A DNA stretch of 64,000 nt from contig NC_080688.1 of assembly GCF_030445035.2 (NCBI RefSeq), positions 68,047,449-68,111,448 on the forward strand. Reading direction: 5' to 3'. The notes below the pieces were generated by a model. It had not been told where the DNA came from. It searched no databases and saw nothing but the letters and a program-made list of their open reading frames with translations. Origin of the DNA: Dasypus novemcinctus. Taxonomy: Eukaryota; Chordata; Mammalia; Cingulata; Dasypodidae. Positions 34,215-46,430 of this stretch are shown in pieces. The position numbers and the translations under genes were made by a program. Numbering within the stretch: the stretch's first letter is position 1; each line of letters opens with the position of its first letter.

Positions 34215-37047
34215 ATTGTTACGTGTACTTTTTTTTTTTTTTTTTTCCTCAGTTTTTTTTTTTTAATTAATTTTTTTTTATTGACTTTGTAATAATGTTA
34301 CATTAAAAATATATATGTGAGGTCTCATTCATCCCCACCCCCCCCACCCCCCCTCTCCCCCCCCAACAACACTCGTTTCCATCATCATGACACATCCATT
34401 GGATTTGGTAAGTACATCTTTGGGCACCTCTGCACCTTATAGACAATGGTCCACATCATGGCCCCCACTCTCCTCCATTCCATCCAGTGGGCCCTATGAG
34501 GATTTACAATGTCCGGTGATTACCTCTGAGGCACCATCCAGGGCAGCTCCATGTCCCAAAGATGCCTCCACCTCTCGTCTCCTCCTGCCCTTCCCCCTAC
34601 CCATCGTCCACCATGTCCACTTTTCCCAATTCCATGCCACCTCTTCTATGTGGACATTGGATTGGTTGTGTCCATTGCACCTCTATGTCAAGAGGAGGCT
34701 CAGATTCCACATGGATGCTGGATGCAGTCCTCCCATTTTCAGTTGTAATCACTCTAGGCTCCATGGTGTGGTGATTGTCCTTCTTCAACTCCATCTTAGC
34801 TGAGTGTGGTAAGTCCAATAAATCAGATTGTAGGTGCTGGAGTCTGTTGAGGCTCAGGACCTGGCTATCACATTGTCGGTCCAGAGATTCAAATCCCCTA
34901 AATATATCTTAAACCCCAACGTTAACTGCACCTCCGGCACATTAGCATGAAACACTTATGAAGGGAGATCCCATCTGAGTCCAGATTCATCACACATAAA
35001 CACCATTTCCAAAGAGGGGCCATCTGCCCTGATAGTTAACCCCATCGGCCATGACCATAACTCTCATGGGTCTCTTTAGCCTTCAAAGGAACCATTATCT
35101 GGGGGTTGTATCTGCTTTATCTGTCTCTCTGACTCTGCTCAGTTGTGTATGAGGGCAAACCTTCTGCCAGCCTCCAGACTCTTTTTTAGAAACTCGTAGC
35201 CATATAAACTCATTTCTCCTTTCCATTTCCCCCTTACTTTAGGTCAAACAGCATTTTAAAGTCATGGTATTTTATGTAGACATGGATATTCTGCTGATCC
35301 GCATTGAACCTTCCGTATAAGGTCCTTTTCCAGTTGCATCATCAGTTGGTATTTGATAGTGGTCCCTTGTTGCCAGGGAGGCTCATCCCCGGGTGTCATG
35401 TCCCACGCTGGAGGGAAGGCATTGCATTTACATGCTGAGTTTGGCTTCGAGACTGGCCACATTTGAGTAACATGAAGGCTGACAGGAGGAAATTCCCAGG
35501 CACAATGTTGCTCTAGGCCTTGTTCTTATTTTAGGTTTATCAGCTCACAAGCATAGTCATTAGCATCAGGGGCTCACCGTTGAACCCTCACTCCCTCCCG
35601 GTCCCCGCCGCTGTACCTGGGAGACTGTCGCTGCTCCCCTAGGGACCACGACAGAGCACCACTGGCCAGGAACCCAGTACCCCCCCTGCTGTGGTTTCCA
35701 ATTGTTGCCACCATGAGTATATCCAATCATTACCATGCACCCTGGACATATGTTCTGTATAGCTCCCTGTCAGCCATATATCACCTGTCATTGGTATCCC
35801 ATACCAGTATTCCTCCTTTGCCATTGTTGAAACACTCTGTGATCCAGAACTCCCCGAAATTTGAGGCCCAATATAATGTCATGGTCCCTTACTAGGGAAT
35901 GGCATATAGCGATGGGTTTAAAGGATAGATAAAGAACTTGGATAAAGTTAAATAAAGAACTTAGATAAAGAATGTTGACTTGAAAAAATTTCCACATCCT
36001 ATCCTTTTTTTTTTTTTCCCCCCCCCTAATTATTCAGCATTTCTTCATAGGAGTCCTAGACCACAGCAATGCATATATACAATATACAGCACTCCCATAC
36101 ATCCATCACAAAACCTTTTCCCTTCCACAGCGATACTCTTACACCCTATTCACATCATATTTACTTAAAGTGATGTACAGAGTCTGAGATATTTGCTTTC
36201 TAACAAGGTAATATCTGTGCTTACATTATGGTGCATACTTTAGGATACACAGTTCTTTACATTTTTAGTTATCCTATGTTTTACATTATGGTTTACATTA
36301 TCAGTCTATCATCTCCTATATGTTATGGTGTAATATTACATGTTTTATATCCATCCTTCTGTACTCTCAAGAAACTCCTCTCTTGTCCCCCATTTACTTT
36401 GGTTCCACACATTTAGCGTCCATTTTCCCTTCCACCTTGGTGCCCACAGTGACAACCAACCTCCGTTTCCTGAGGAGCCACTTCCAGAGATAGATGGAAT
36501 AGTGTTCAGGGCCTAACCTGCTCAACTGCCCCAATGCCCTGGGGGCCACCCTTTCTCTCGAGGGATAGAGTTCCCTCTATTTGGTGGCATCAGTCCTCCC
36601 CAGGATGTGGGTCCACCCCCACTCTCACTACTTGGGATTCTACCCCATGGTGTCACCCACTCTGGCAGAATGAGCATTTAGACATTCCCCAGGAGCCCGT
36701 CCTGCTTCAGACCCTCCCCTCCGAGCATTCTAAACAGGTAACCCTCTTTATTATATTTTGTTATGATTTTCTCGGCATTTTACTCTCCACCACCTCCTGT
36801 CCCTCTCCTGTGTTCGTATGCTACCCCTCCCTCCCCCCACTTTTGGGCACCGTTACCCAACCGTCCCTCCCCAGCCACCCTCAAACCCGTAAAGCCCCAA
36901 CAAAAGGTAACCCCTTGCCCCCATTTTATCTCTTCTTTGTGTTCATACTTACCACCCTCTCGTCTTAAATTGCACCCCTGCAGACATCGGCTCATATCCT
37001 TCCTCCACCCTCCGATTTCCTGTAAGCCTATTGTTACGTGTACTTTT
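34215..37047 (-). mobile_element. ORF-less L1-mobilised retroelement, copy 3 (about 2.8 kb, 18-bp TSD)
   Basis: A perfect 18-bp direct repeat, ATTGTTACGTGTACTTTT, lies at 34215-34232 and 37030-37047. Between them is a 2797-bp insert whose minus-strand 3' end is a long A tail (T-rich on plus, 34233-34276). This is a clean target-primed insertion, probably fairly young. On the minus strand it starts AGGCTTACAGGAAATC, almost the same point where copy 2 starts to be homologous, so the 5' end may be genuine. An internal A-rich run with G8-9 (plus about 36004-36027) splits it into a 1.0-kb 5' part and a 1.75-kb 3' part. I see no reverse transcriptase, endonuclease or ORF1; frames reach 144 codons on plus without any domain. 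Confidence 0.85.
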
Positions 37048-37251
37048 GTCCTTTGTTCTGTTTAGCTCTTTAGACCAGCTCTGCAGAATAGACTTTTCTG
37101 TGATGATAGAGATGCTCTCTTCTGTGCTGTCCAGAATGGTAGCCGTGGCCGCATGAGGCTCCTGAGCACTAGGAGAGTGGCTAGTGTGGCTGAGGAACGG
37201 AAGTCTTCAATTTAATTAATTTAAATATAAATAATAGCTCAGGGGCTGCTG
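37048..37251. other. Unique sequence
   Basis: Short spacer containing an AT-rich TTTAATTAATTTAAATATAAATAA stretch near 37210. Nothing else. Confidence 0.3.
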
Positions 37252-37788
37252 TGATAACTCCTGACACCAACTACAAGGTGATTCTTGTGCTAATTAATTA
37301 TCCAGAGGAGTGCAGGCTCCAAGGAGAAGGGCACAGTGCCCACGATACTGCCCCAGTTTAGAGCCCAACTTCCAGTTCTGGGGTTTCCAAATAAATTTTG
37401 GGGGTTCCCACTACTCTCTCAGGCTTGATAATTGGAGTCGGGATGCGTCACCCTCCCAGCACACAGATGCGGAGTACCAACCAGTAGCTCACTCAATCTT
37501 CCTAGTCCAGAGCCTTTATTGGGGTTTCATTATGTAGGCGTGACTGATGGAGTCAGTGCCCACCTGGTGGAATTGAATCTCCCCATGGAGGGTAGGCTGC
37601 TAGCACCTGCTTCAGAGCTCCAACCCGCTAACCACGTGATTGGTCTCTGGTGTGGCCAGGCCCACCCTGGGTCACCTCATTGGCATAAAAGGTCAGGTAT
37701 GGCTCTGAGAGCCACTGTGAATAATAAAGACCATCCCATCACAGGATAGGGCAAGGATTTAAAGGGTACCTCCTAGCCTGTGGGGACA
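37252..37788 (+). mobile_element. Solo LTR-like element (family D)
   Basis: This block starts TGATAACTCC and ends GTGGGGACA. On the plus strand it has a CCAAT-like ATTGG, a TATA-like GGCATAAAAGG at about 37681-37691 and AATAATAAAG at about 37722-37731, a compact LTR promoter and polyadenylation arrangement. The minus strand also has CAATAAAGG (plus about 37514-37521), so orientation is not certain. No matching flanking 5-mer was found, so the borders are tentative. Plus frames of 75-105 codons across it are not genes. Confidence 0.5.
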
Positions 37789-39849
37789 AAGGCCAGCCAA
37801 ATTCTTTTTGTACAGCAGGTATCATATTGGGCAATAGTTTTAAAAGTGCTTAGTATTTCCATAGTACTTAGAAAGGATATGTATTTTTTTTTCCTTAAAA
37901 TGTTGCTATTTTCTTATTTTACACACTATATTCTTTTCTGAGGACACAAAGAAATGAGTGTTGTAAGCATTTTCTTCAAGTGCCAAGTGTTATTCATCCC
38001 TGTGTCCGTGGCATTGCCCGCCACAAAGGCGAGACTGACCTCCGGGACAGTACTGAGGGGGGAGCCCCTGTGCCCGGGGTACCAGGCTGCCGCTTCAGGC
38101 CTCGGTGGTGCCTGCCACGATCAAGGGTCAGGGCAGATGCACCTTGGCAAGCCAGCTGACAGGGGATTCAGCAAGCCCCCTGTGTTCTGGTCATTTCTTT
38201 GTGTGTTCGCTATCCATTTTCAGAGAAGGCATTTGGTGAGGAGGAAATTGCTCTGTTCTCATGGTGTTCCGGCCCAAAACTTTCACGGTTGCAAGCTGGC
38301 ATCTGTGTGGTGGGAGCTCTCTTTCAAGGAACCACATATGGAGTAAGGCTGGAGAAGGATTTTTCTTTTTCAGTCATGCCTAATTCTTTACCCTGCCACA
38401 AAAATGCTGGCTCCTCTCTCTGTAATTTGCTTGTGGGATCTAAGATCTCTTCCAACACAGAGCCATGTGTTCAGCATATACAGATTGGATGAGGGAGTAA
38501 AATATAATCGCCTTCATTTCAAATCCTGCTAGCTCTATTTGTATTCCTTAAACAACCTAGAAGAACGCTCAGCAATGTTGTGACACAACTTCCTTTTATA
38601 GACACTGTGCCTCAGATTCACAGAGGGGAAGTGTCTTTCTCAAGGTTCACAGGTTCCTACAGAGCCTGGATTTAGTTGATTAATCCTTGAGATTGATTTG
38701 ACCTTTGATTATTTTTCTTAATCATTAAAAATCTTACATATTTGATTGAGGGGGTAGAATTTTACTAATAATCACCTTTATTTTCTTGAGAAATTGGAAA
38801 ACACCTTTGCTTAAAAATTGTTTTCAGGTCACCAATCCTATAATGAGCACTTGCCTCTATAAGCAATTTGCTAGGGCTGTAAACCCCTGTCTGGGGCCAT
38901 TACCCTGACTGGCATTAATTAGTGTCTTGGTCAAATACCCCAGGGCCAGAACTCCTGGCCCAACATTGGGAAATAAACTAAGCAGCTGGGACTTTAGTGA
39001 CCCAGAGTGTCCACCCATCCCAGAGGCCCTCTCTGGTGACTAATTGCTCTTTAGGACTGAGTTAAGTTTCTCAGGGAATCCCATGGCACTCTGCTAAAAA
39101 GAGAGGGGTGAGCAGTGGGAACAATAAACTGGGTGAATGCTGCCTCTGATATGGGCAGAGCTGCCCTTTACCTATTATCATGGGCTTATTGACAATTTCT
39201 ATTAGTGGTTTTATCTTCTAATTCTATTCCTCCAAAGTTCCCATTTCCTCTTTAGTTTTCTGCGTGGTACCTGGTCTTGTCCCTTTTGTTCATGACCCAG
39301 CCCAGCCCTGTCCTGCTGCTGATACCATGTTATGTCCTGGCCCAGTAGAGGGTCAATTTGTTTCAAGGCCTTTCTCTGGCCTTTTGCCTGCCCCTCAGCA
39401 ACCACTCGGCAGCCTGTCCTTGCACGGGAAGCAGATTTAATTCCCTGGCCTCAAGTCCGGGGGCCATATATATTTTTCTTACAGTTTTCTGGACAAAATG
39501 GAGCCATCACTGCCCTGGAATTCTAGCCCCCTTATTTCCCCTTATCCCAGCTACTGGTCAGGTGGAGAGAAAGCCAGACACAGGGACACTGTTGGCTCAG
39601 GTTCCTGAGATCCTGGGATCATTACAAAATAAATTTAAGTTGGATAAGTGGTAATGAAGATTCTTATTTGCATACATTCTTTTGCATTATTCTCCCTAGC
39701 ATTTTCAAAATCATTCTATTTGCTCTCCTTCATCTGGAGTAAAGAAATTACAAGAATACAAGGCAAGGTAGAGGCTGAACCAGAAATAAAACCGAGTCTG
39801 TACTCACTGAGTTCAAGGGTTTCCCATTGGGCTTTTTCATCTGTTTTCT
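37789..39849. other. Unique intergenic sequence with a MIR trace
   Basis: The frame at 37954-38346 (130 codons) and its overlap at 38199-38492 (97) have no domain or signal I recognise. A reverse-MIR-like 'CTGTGCCTCAGATTCACAGAGGGGAAGTG' lies near 38602-38632. Otherwise no gene or repeat is identified. Confidence 0.4.
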
Positions 39850-40620
39850 GCAAACTTGTTCTTTTATTGCCTTCCCTATTTCAGTTAATATTATCACAAT
39901 CTATGTCATCATCCACCTTGGAAACCTCTGACTCATCTTATATTCCTCTATCTCTGCCCACTCACAGGCCTATCAGTCTTCAAGTCTTACTGGTTTTATC
40001 CTCCAGCTCCTTTTCTAGTCCACCTCATTCTCTACTTCTTTGAGAGGCAGTAAGGGTTTAATTCTGGCCTTTCCCACTTATTTCCTGAACAAGTGAAATT
40101 GCCTCCCAACCAGTCCTTCCCTTATCCCCCCTACCAAACAAGTTTAATGTACATGTTTGCAACACTGCTTTCAGAGTACCTAGTGTTTATTGTCTTCTTA
40201 AATACGTAGGTCATAATTTCACTCGCCTTTTAAGGCCTTTGTAGACAAAGTCCAAACTCCTTGACAAGGACCTTTCCAATCGTATTTACATCTGGCCATC
40301 ACACATCATCTGAAGTCCACCAAAAGATTTTTGTTCATGCCTTCTAGACCTTCTCGAACTTTTGCACAAGGCTTTTTTGCCGCCAAAAGGCCCACTGCCA
40401 ATGTCCAAAGAACTCCTTCTTAGTCTTCAAGGTGCAACTCAAATTTCCATCTGGTGTAAGTTTCCTTACCCCCTGTACCAGGCACCTGTGCCTTTCCCCC
40501 TCTGTTTCAACAGCCCATTGTCTATCCCTTGCCTTTTCCCCTCAACACTTGGTGCTCTAAATGCTATTGTTGTGTTTGTCTAACTCACAAATTTGTGTAA
40601 CTTGCAACTAATGGATTAGG
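39850..40620 (+). mobile_element. L2-type LINE remnant
   Basis: The order of phrases fits the 3' part of an L2 LINE on the plus strand: 'GTCCAAACTCCTTGACAAGG', 'TTTACATCTGGCC', 'CTTTTGCACAAGGC', 'CTTCAAGGTGCAACTCAAAT' and 'CTCAACACTTGGTGCTC'. The 131- and 73-codon frames here are Ser/Leu/Pro-rich shadows of the LINE. Confidence 0.6.
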
Positions 40621-41135
40621 TGAAGACTACTTTTCCTCCTCAGTAACTCTTGTATTTCATTTGCCATTTTTCTTGCTAGCACAACAGCCTTCAGGAGTGT
40701 TGGCATAGGATCTAACAAATACGAAATATTAATTTCTTGTCTACTCCAAGAAAGTGAAAGTGATTCATTTAGTGATTACTGCCTTTCAGTCACTGTGCTT
40801 TATGTACCTTATAGAGTTTTGGTATTATTATCCCCATATTCTATATGAGAATCCTGAGGTTCCTTTACTATCAGCCTTATCTCCCAGGAAATTATAAAAT
40901 AATTTGTCAGTTTTAAAAGTTGACCTGTTGTACATTGTGTATGGATTCTATTGGATGATTGTGTTCCCCTTCTTAAGCATGATATCTGCTATTCATTGTG
41001 GACCTTCTAAACTTTTTCCTCAAATAGTGACATGAGGAATGGGAGGTAGGGGGATCAGTGGGGGTGCTAGCCCCTACTCATACTAGCTTGTGAGGGCCCA
41101 TTGTTAAATTTTCAGTAATTTTATCAGTGGGTTGT
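40621..41135. other. Unique sequence, possible MIR trace
   Basis: 'TATAGAGTTTTGGTATTATTATCCCCATATT' near 40811 followed by 'GAGAATCCTGAGG' could be a reversed MIR piece. Nothing else. Confidence 0.3.
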
Positions 41136-41210
41136 TAAACGTAGCCATTATGCAAAATTAAATTATGTAAACTTAGGAAATAAATTATATTAAAAGATTA
41201 ACATTCAAAG
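41136..41210. repeat. 75-bp dispersed direct repeat, copy 1
   Basis: This segment, centred on AATTATGTAAACTTAGGAAA, is repeated in the same orientation at 42526-42600 with about 5 mismatches in 75 bp. The flanks on both sides are unrelated. The offset is 1390 bp. Confidence 0.85.
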
Positions 41211-41937
41211 TTCAGCACTTCATAATTATTGTACTATAATTTACTATTATCTATATTCTGGAGTTTAATTTACATCTGTCTTAATTGTATAGTAAAATTA
41301 CTATATAATGGTTCATTACTACATGTCTCTTCCCAACACCATGCTTGGTAGCATCACATTGGTAGCTTAAAATTAGTCATGATGGGAGAATTGGTAAACA
41401 CTACAAATTGAGGCTTCTCTCCCCTTTCCTGCCCAATAAGCTGGTTGTTAAACATTTACCAGAACACCATTAGGGTGGGATATATGCAGAGATGATATTG
41501 TGCCAATATAGGCCTCTATTGCATAATGATTGTTAAATCACTGAAGTATCTCCATACTTGTTGGCAAAAAATTGCTTGTCTAAGACCCTCAAGAGCTTCA
41601 GAGTCCCCACAGGGGACCTGCCTGTGATCTAGAAATGAAATAATCAGTGCCTGGTCCAAGAAGAGGCCCCTTGGACCCCAATCCTGCAGCAGCCCTTTAG
41701 CTCTGCACTATTTTAGGCACAGTGAAGGTTCAGAGACAGAGATCATTTTAGATTTGGGAGGATCTTTCACTGGTTGTTGAATTATGCCAAGCAGGTAGTC
41801 ACTTTTTTCAACTAACACATAGCACTGACCGGAAAACACCCCTCTTTATCCTCCTCCGTTGAGAAAGAACCTCAGTGTCACGAATCAGCCTGTTCAGCAC
41901 ATTACACATTGCAGGGGGTGATCATTTCCATTTAACA
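41211..41937. other. AT-rich unique sequence
   Basis: No gene or repeat recognised. Confidence 0.3.
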
Positions 41938-42120
41938 CAGTGATTCTCAGCCTTGGCTGCACACTTGAGTCCACTGAGGAACTCTTAGAAAAAACAGCTA
42001 CTTCCAGTCTCCAATTAAACCAGAATCATTGGAGCCAGCAGGGGTGAAGGTTGGTATCCTGGTATCAGTATTTTGATAAGTTCTCTGGATAATTCTGATA
42101 AGAAGTCTCTGATCCAACAT
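41938..42120. mobile_element. MER5A-like hAT DNA transposon
   Basis: It starts CAGTGATTCTCAGCCTTGGC and continues with 'AAACCAGAATCATTGGAG', 'GGTATCAGTATTTTGATAAG' and 'TAATTCTGATAAGAAG', the MER5A layout of a short non-autonomous hAT element. Confidence 0.8.
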
Positions 42121-42129
42121 GAAGGATGA

Positions 42130-42395
42130 GGCCAGAGATTAGTAGTTCACACATCTCAGTGGGAGTTAGAGCTCTATCATTTGCCTGCTGTGTGATACTA
42201 GGTAAGTCAGTAAAACTCTCTGAACCCTGGATTCCATATCTGTTCCATAAGCATAATAGTAGTCCATATCTATGTAATGGGTATAGTAAGAACCTCGATT
42301 CTCTAAGATGAGAATTAGAGACTATTATGGGCATAATAATAACCTGCCTCAGAATGCTGTAGAAAGTACTTGAAAATGTATAGGCAACCACTTCC
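42130..42395 (+). repeat. MIR SINE fragment
   Basis: It has 'CCTGCTGTGTGATACTAGGT', 'AAGTCAGTAAAACTCTCTGA', then 'TCCATATCTGTTCCATAAGC' and 'AGTAAGAACCT', the MIR core and 3' order. A minus-strand 139-codon frame (42065-42484) runs through this and MER5A and is not a gene. Confidence 0.7.
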
Positions 42396-42525
42396 CAACT
42401 GCCAAAGTGCTCAACAATACAAGTAACTTTACTGCTACTGTATCCTTGTTTTGTCCAACAAATAATCTTATAACCGAGTTGCATATATCAGTTTTGAGCA
42501 TCTTCTTTACACTAGCCCAAAATCC

Positions 42526-42600
42526 TAAACATAGCGATTATTCAAAATCAAATTATGTAAACTTATGAAATAAATTATATTAAAAGATTAACATTCAAAG
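42526..42600. repeat. 75-bp dispersed direct repeat, copy 2
   Basis: Second copy of the segment at 41136-41210, same orientation, ending abruptly at ACATTCAAAG in both places. Confidence 0.85.
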
Positions 42601-45430
42601 CTGGGAAGATGGATAGTTCTAATAATTTTAAGTACACCAGGTATAATTGTGAGATTTGGTTCAAATGCACATTGCCTTCCAACACTATTGTTGAAAGTAA
42701 AATCCTGGCCTCAGTGACATCCTGGGACAGGGAGCTCCAGAGGTTAATTGCAATTGGATGTTCCTATCTCATTTCTAATGCCCTACCATAATATGTCACC
42801 CAGTGTCATCTTGCTCCTTTTTATGGAGCAAGAAAGCCAATCACCTCTATGACCTCTGATTCTTTTATTATTTTCCCTTTATTTAAAAGCAATACACTTT
42901 AACTTCCTGAATTAGACAAGTAAAGAATTCTAAAAACAGTGTTCCAAATTCCTTTGTTTGCTGAAGCCTGCAGGATCACGGCTAGATGCTTATATGTCTG
43001 AAAGAAACAGATGATAAGGCTCTCTGTTCAACTTTAAGCATTGCCTGTCCAGAGACTGGGCCCTAAGTCTTTTCTTTTCACATATGAAAGCTTCAGGAGG
43101 GTGGAAGAAAGGAGGTAGCCTGACTCAGTAGCCCAGGAAAGCCACAGCTGGTAGTCAAGGACAAGCTGGTGTATATAGGAGCACCAGATGTCATAGCTTC
43201 AGAAAGTGATCTCACAGATCCAGAAGAGCTGTGGCAAGAAAACCAATGGACAAGATTTCTTTCATTCTTCTGATTAGTTCTGATTTTCTGATTAATGCAT
43301 GCTTTTAGTAAAGAAAATCACCAATGTAGAAAATGATAATTCATCTAAAATACCCAGTCATACCTCACTTATCATCAATCTTTAAATTCTAGAGTCTATC
43401 CTTAGAGTATTTTTTTCCCAAAAACTTTGTTTGTAAAATGATTATCTCCAAATAACAAAATATTATGTACATCTTTATAATATAAGACCAAACAGGTTAA
43501 CCTCTTTTTTTCTCTCTCTCCCAAGACACACACACAAACATACATGGTGTACTAGGCATTGTACTATTTGCTAATTTTAAATGAGTGACATTTTGAAAAA
43601 GGGAGTCTGGTTATAAGTATTATAACAAGGTTCCTGGGCTGGCAGGGATAGCCAGAGTTCATTTAAAAGCTCTTCTGTTCCAGACAGGTTTCAGGTTTGC
43701 ATTTATAACAATCCCACAAAACATACATGGTAGTTCCTAAGTTAACCTTTGATTCTCGTTACAGAAAACCAAGCATGGTTAAAATAGCTTCACTCCAAAT
43801 GGTGTTAACTAGGAGCTATTATTCTACTGGATGCTATTCCTTCCCTGCTCTGCCCTATCCAGCTGTGAAAGGGACCAGTGTGCAGGATTGGTGGGGACTG
43901 CTGGGAGTGTGTGGCCAGAACCCCTGGTGTCCATCCATTAACAGCTGTTCATCAGCAGGTTGGAGGAAGGTCAGTTTCCCTTGTAACTGTAGGCCCATTA
44001 AAGGACCTATGTAAACAGCCTGATCTGGGCTGAAATAGAATCACCATACAAGAAGAGCCAGGTTAACTTATCAACTGGGTCAGCTTCTGCCTTGCCATTG
44101 GTACTAGAGGAGACTCTAGTCAATTTGACAAATTGTTAATGTACCAAAAGTCTCAGTGACCCTTTCCTCAAGTTTATGTCAGACCACTCATGTTTTCCAG
44201 CTGAGTCCTACTTCTCCCTGCCTGTGCCCTGCTTGCTTGGTACAGTATGCTCCTGCAGCAGGCCTACTCCTAGACCAGACTCATGTTGCACCCACGCTCA
44301 TGATTTGTCCCCAACGACTGGCGAGCATCCTTAGGAGGCTGAAGATAATTGTTTTCTTTTCTGCTTGAGGCCTTGTACACATATGATTTCTTGCTAGCCC
44401 AGGGATATGTATTTATTTTTCATCCTTTAAATCATGCCTTTAAAAGATATTTCTAGAACACCCATTTAAATATGTTGGGGATTATAGAGAACTATAGGAC
44501 ATGGTCCTAAAGAAGTTGGATGTAAAAAATGGACACACATTAAGCATATCTGAGTTGCTGAGGCAGAATATGATTGAGGATAAATTTAAATACTGTGTAC
44601 TAAAACATGGCATAACAGAGGGGAAATAATGAAAATTGAAGGGGTCTGATGGTTTTCTTACCAGTAGTGGAGATTTAGGTCAGCCTTGATGAATGGGTGA
44701 AAAGATTTGGATAGACTGGGGAAGAGAGAAAGATGTGTATTCCTCACATAGAACTGAGTAATGAACATGCTGGATTCAGGAGACAATGAAGAAACTGGGT
44801 AATCAAAGTGTTTACTGAAATAGAAAGGTAATATGTAGGCTGTTATCTATAGAAAGCACAGGTCAAATTTAAATTCTTAAGAAATAAAGGAAGACAGGCA
44901 GAGAAAAGGGGAGTTCCTGGGGCAAAAGGAAGAAAAGCTCAACATCTGCAGTTGTCCTTAAGTAACATGAAATTAGCAAATGCTATTCCAAAATTAAGTG
45001 GTTCTCCTTGGCTTGACCTTTTTCCTCTTGAAATCCTCTATTACATTAAGTCAGTGACTCCAGGTCAGAGGTGGAAATGTCAAAGAGCTGTGATGCCTGA
45101 TACAGTTATTTGGTAACATTTGTTATAGTTTTTTTTAATGTAGGGTGATAAAGACCCTTACATTTTATTTAATTTTCCAGTAATGGTCTTGGGTTTTGTG
45201 GAATCAGCTCATTCTCTTTCCTGTGATCAATAACACATATTTTCAAGATGACTGGTCATGGAATTGAATAGGCTTACCAGGATTTTCACTTAGGTTCTTA
45301 CTCTCGTCAACATTGTTTGCCCACTAGTTCAATTCACTAGCCCATACAGAGATAAACTTAAGAGAATATTAGTGGTTCAGTCCAGAGGTAGCCATAGTTC
45401 CCAAAACAAAATAATCTCATTTCCTCTAAC
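42601..45430. other. Unique intergenic sequence
   Basis: About 2.8 kb without any gene signature. Frames such as 43727-44014 (95 codons) and 44156-44368 (70) have no motif. A short CT/CA microsatellite-like run occurs at 43510-43540. Parts of 44400-44780 resemble a decayed L2 on minus, too weak to call. Confidence 0.4.
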
Positions 45431-46046
45431 TGTCGCTGGGTTTTCTCTGGGTTCTCAGCTATGTTATAAAAAAAGAATGTTAAGTACGTGCCAGTTTAGT
45501 TAGGCCAGTAGTTTATGAAGCAAATGAAAGAAGAGAAATGGGAGAAAATAAGAATATGGGTCCCAGGTATACTGGCGGGTTGACCCAGGCAGAGAGAGGA
45601 TCAGGGCTAAGAAGGGCTGATTTATAGACTACAAATTCCCATTACAGATTATAAATCCCATGGTCTACTTGCATGCTGGTCCATGCAGGGAGAGAAAGGG
45701 CAAAAACAGGGTCATTTATTCTCTGCTTGCTTTTTAAACCATTAATTACCCCGCCCCTTGTTAATGTTTGGGGTAGGAGTCCTGGCTGTTTGTTGTTTTG
45801 ATTGGTTACTCCACCTCTCAATTCCCCTGGGAGGCCCAATGGCAAGGCCCCTTGAGAATATCCAGCAGTTTTCCTTGATCCCAGACAAAATTCCTTTCCA
45901 AATGAGGAATTCTTGTGAGGGTCTTCTAGCAGCCATCTTGTGGGGTCCTCCCCTCAGGGATGTTTTTCATGGCCACATGTTTCATGGCCGTGTTTTTCTG
46001 CCAGGTCCCAGATTCATCTTTTTATTCACTACTCTAGCCTGCCTCA
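45431..46046 (-). mobile_element. Solo LTR, family B, copy 2
   Basis: Matches 2749-3366 end to end. On the minus strand there is a TATA-like TCTATAAATCAGCCC (plus about 45616-45630) and TG...CA ends. 'GCAGCCATCTTG' near 45929 also occurs in copy 1. The plus frame of 137 codons (45758-46171) is a chance frame. No internal viral sequence flanks it. Confidence 0.6.
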
Positions 46047-46215
46047 TAAACTTCAGTCTTCAAGTTGAAGACAGAAGTACAGCAATATGCATGTGGACCC
46101 CATCAATCATGACTTTGACTAACCTTACTACCTCTCCTCCATATTACTTGGCCAACTTTTCTTTAAAATGAAGATGAGAGGAGACACAACACATACACCA
46201 CTTTTTATGCTGTGG
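46047..46215. other. Unique spacer
   Basis: Nothing recognised. Confidence 0.3.
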
Positions 46216-46430
46216 TTTAAGGTAAAAGAGCTGAGGCAGTGTGATGTTGTGAAAGGACATGGGTCTAAAGTCAGGAGGCCAGGGATCTAGTCCTGGCTCT
46301 TCTGAAATAACCCTGTGTTCATGAAAAAAAATCAATTCACCTATTTGTTCCTCAAGTTCCTTCTTTGTAAAATGAGAAGGATGAGACCGTGGTTGGTAAC
46401 TATGCTTTCTAATATGATTGCCTACTAGGC
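46216..46430 (+). repeat. MIR SINE fragment
   Basis: It contains 'AGGCAGTGTGATGTTGTGAA', 'GGTCTAAAGTCAGGAGGCCA', 'TAGTCCTGGCTCTTC' and 'TTCTTTGTAAAATGAGAAGG', a nearly full MIR on the plus strand. Confidence 0.8.

Noticed and set aside
36534..36968. 144-codon plus frame
   Set aside because: Antisense to the 5' part of the ORF-less retroelement; Pro/Ser-rich from pyrimidine-rich DNA.
37954..38492. Possible exon or small gene (130 and 97 codons)
   Set aside because: No homology I recognise and no promoter or splice pattern; the GC-richer composition alone is not enough.
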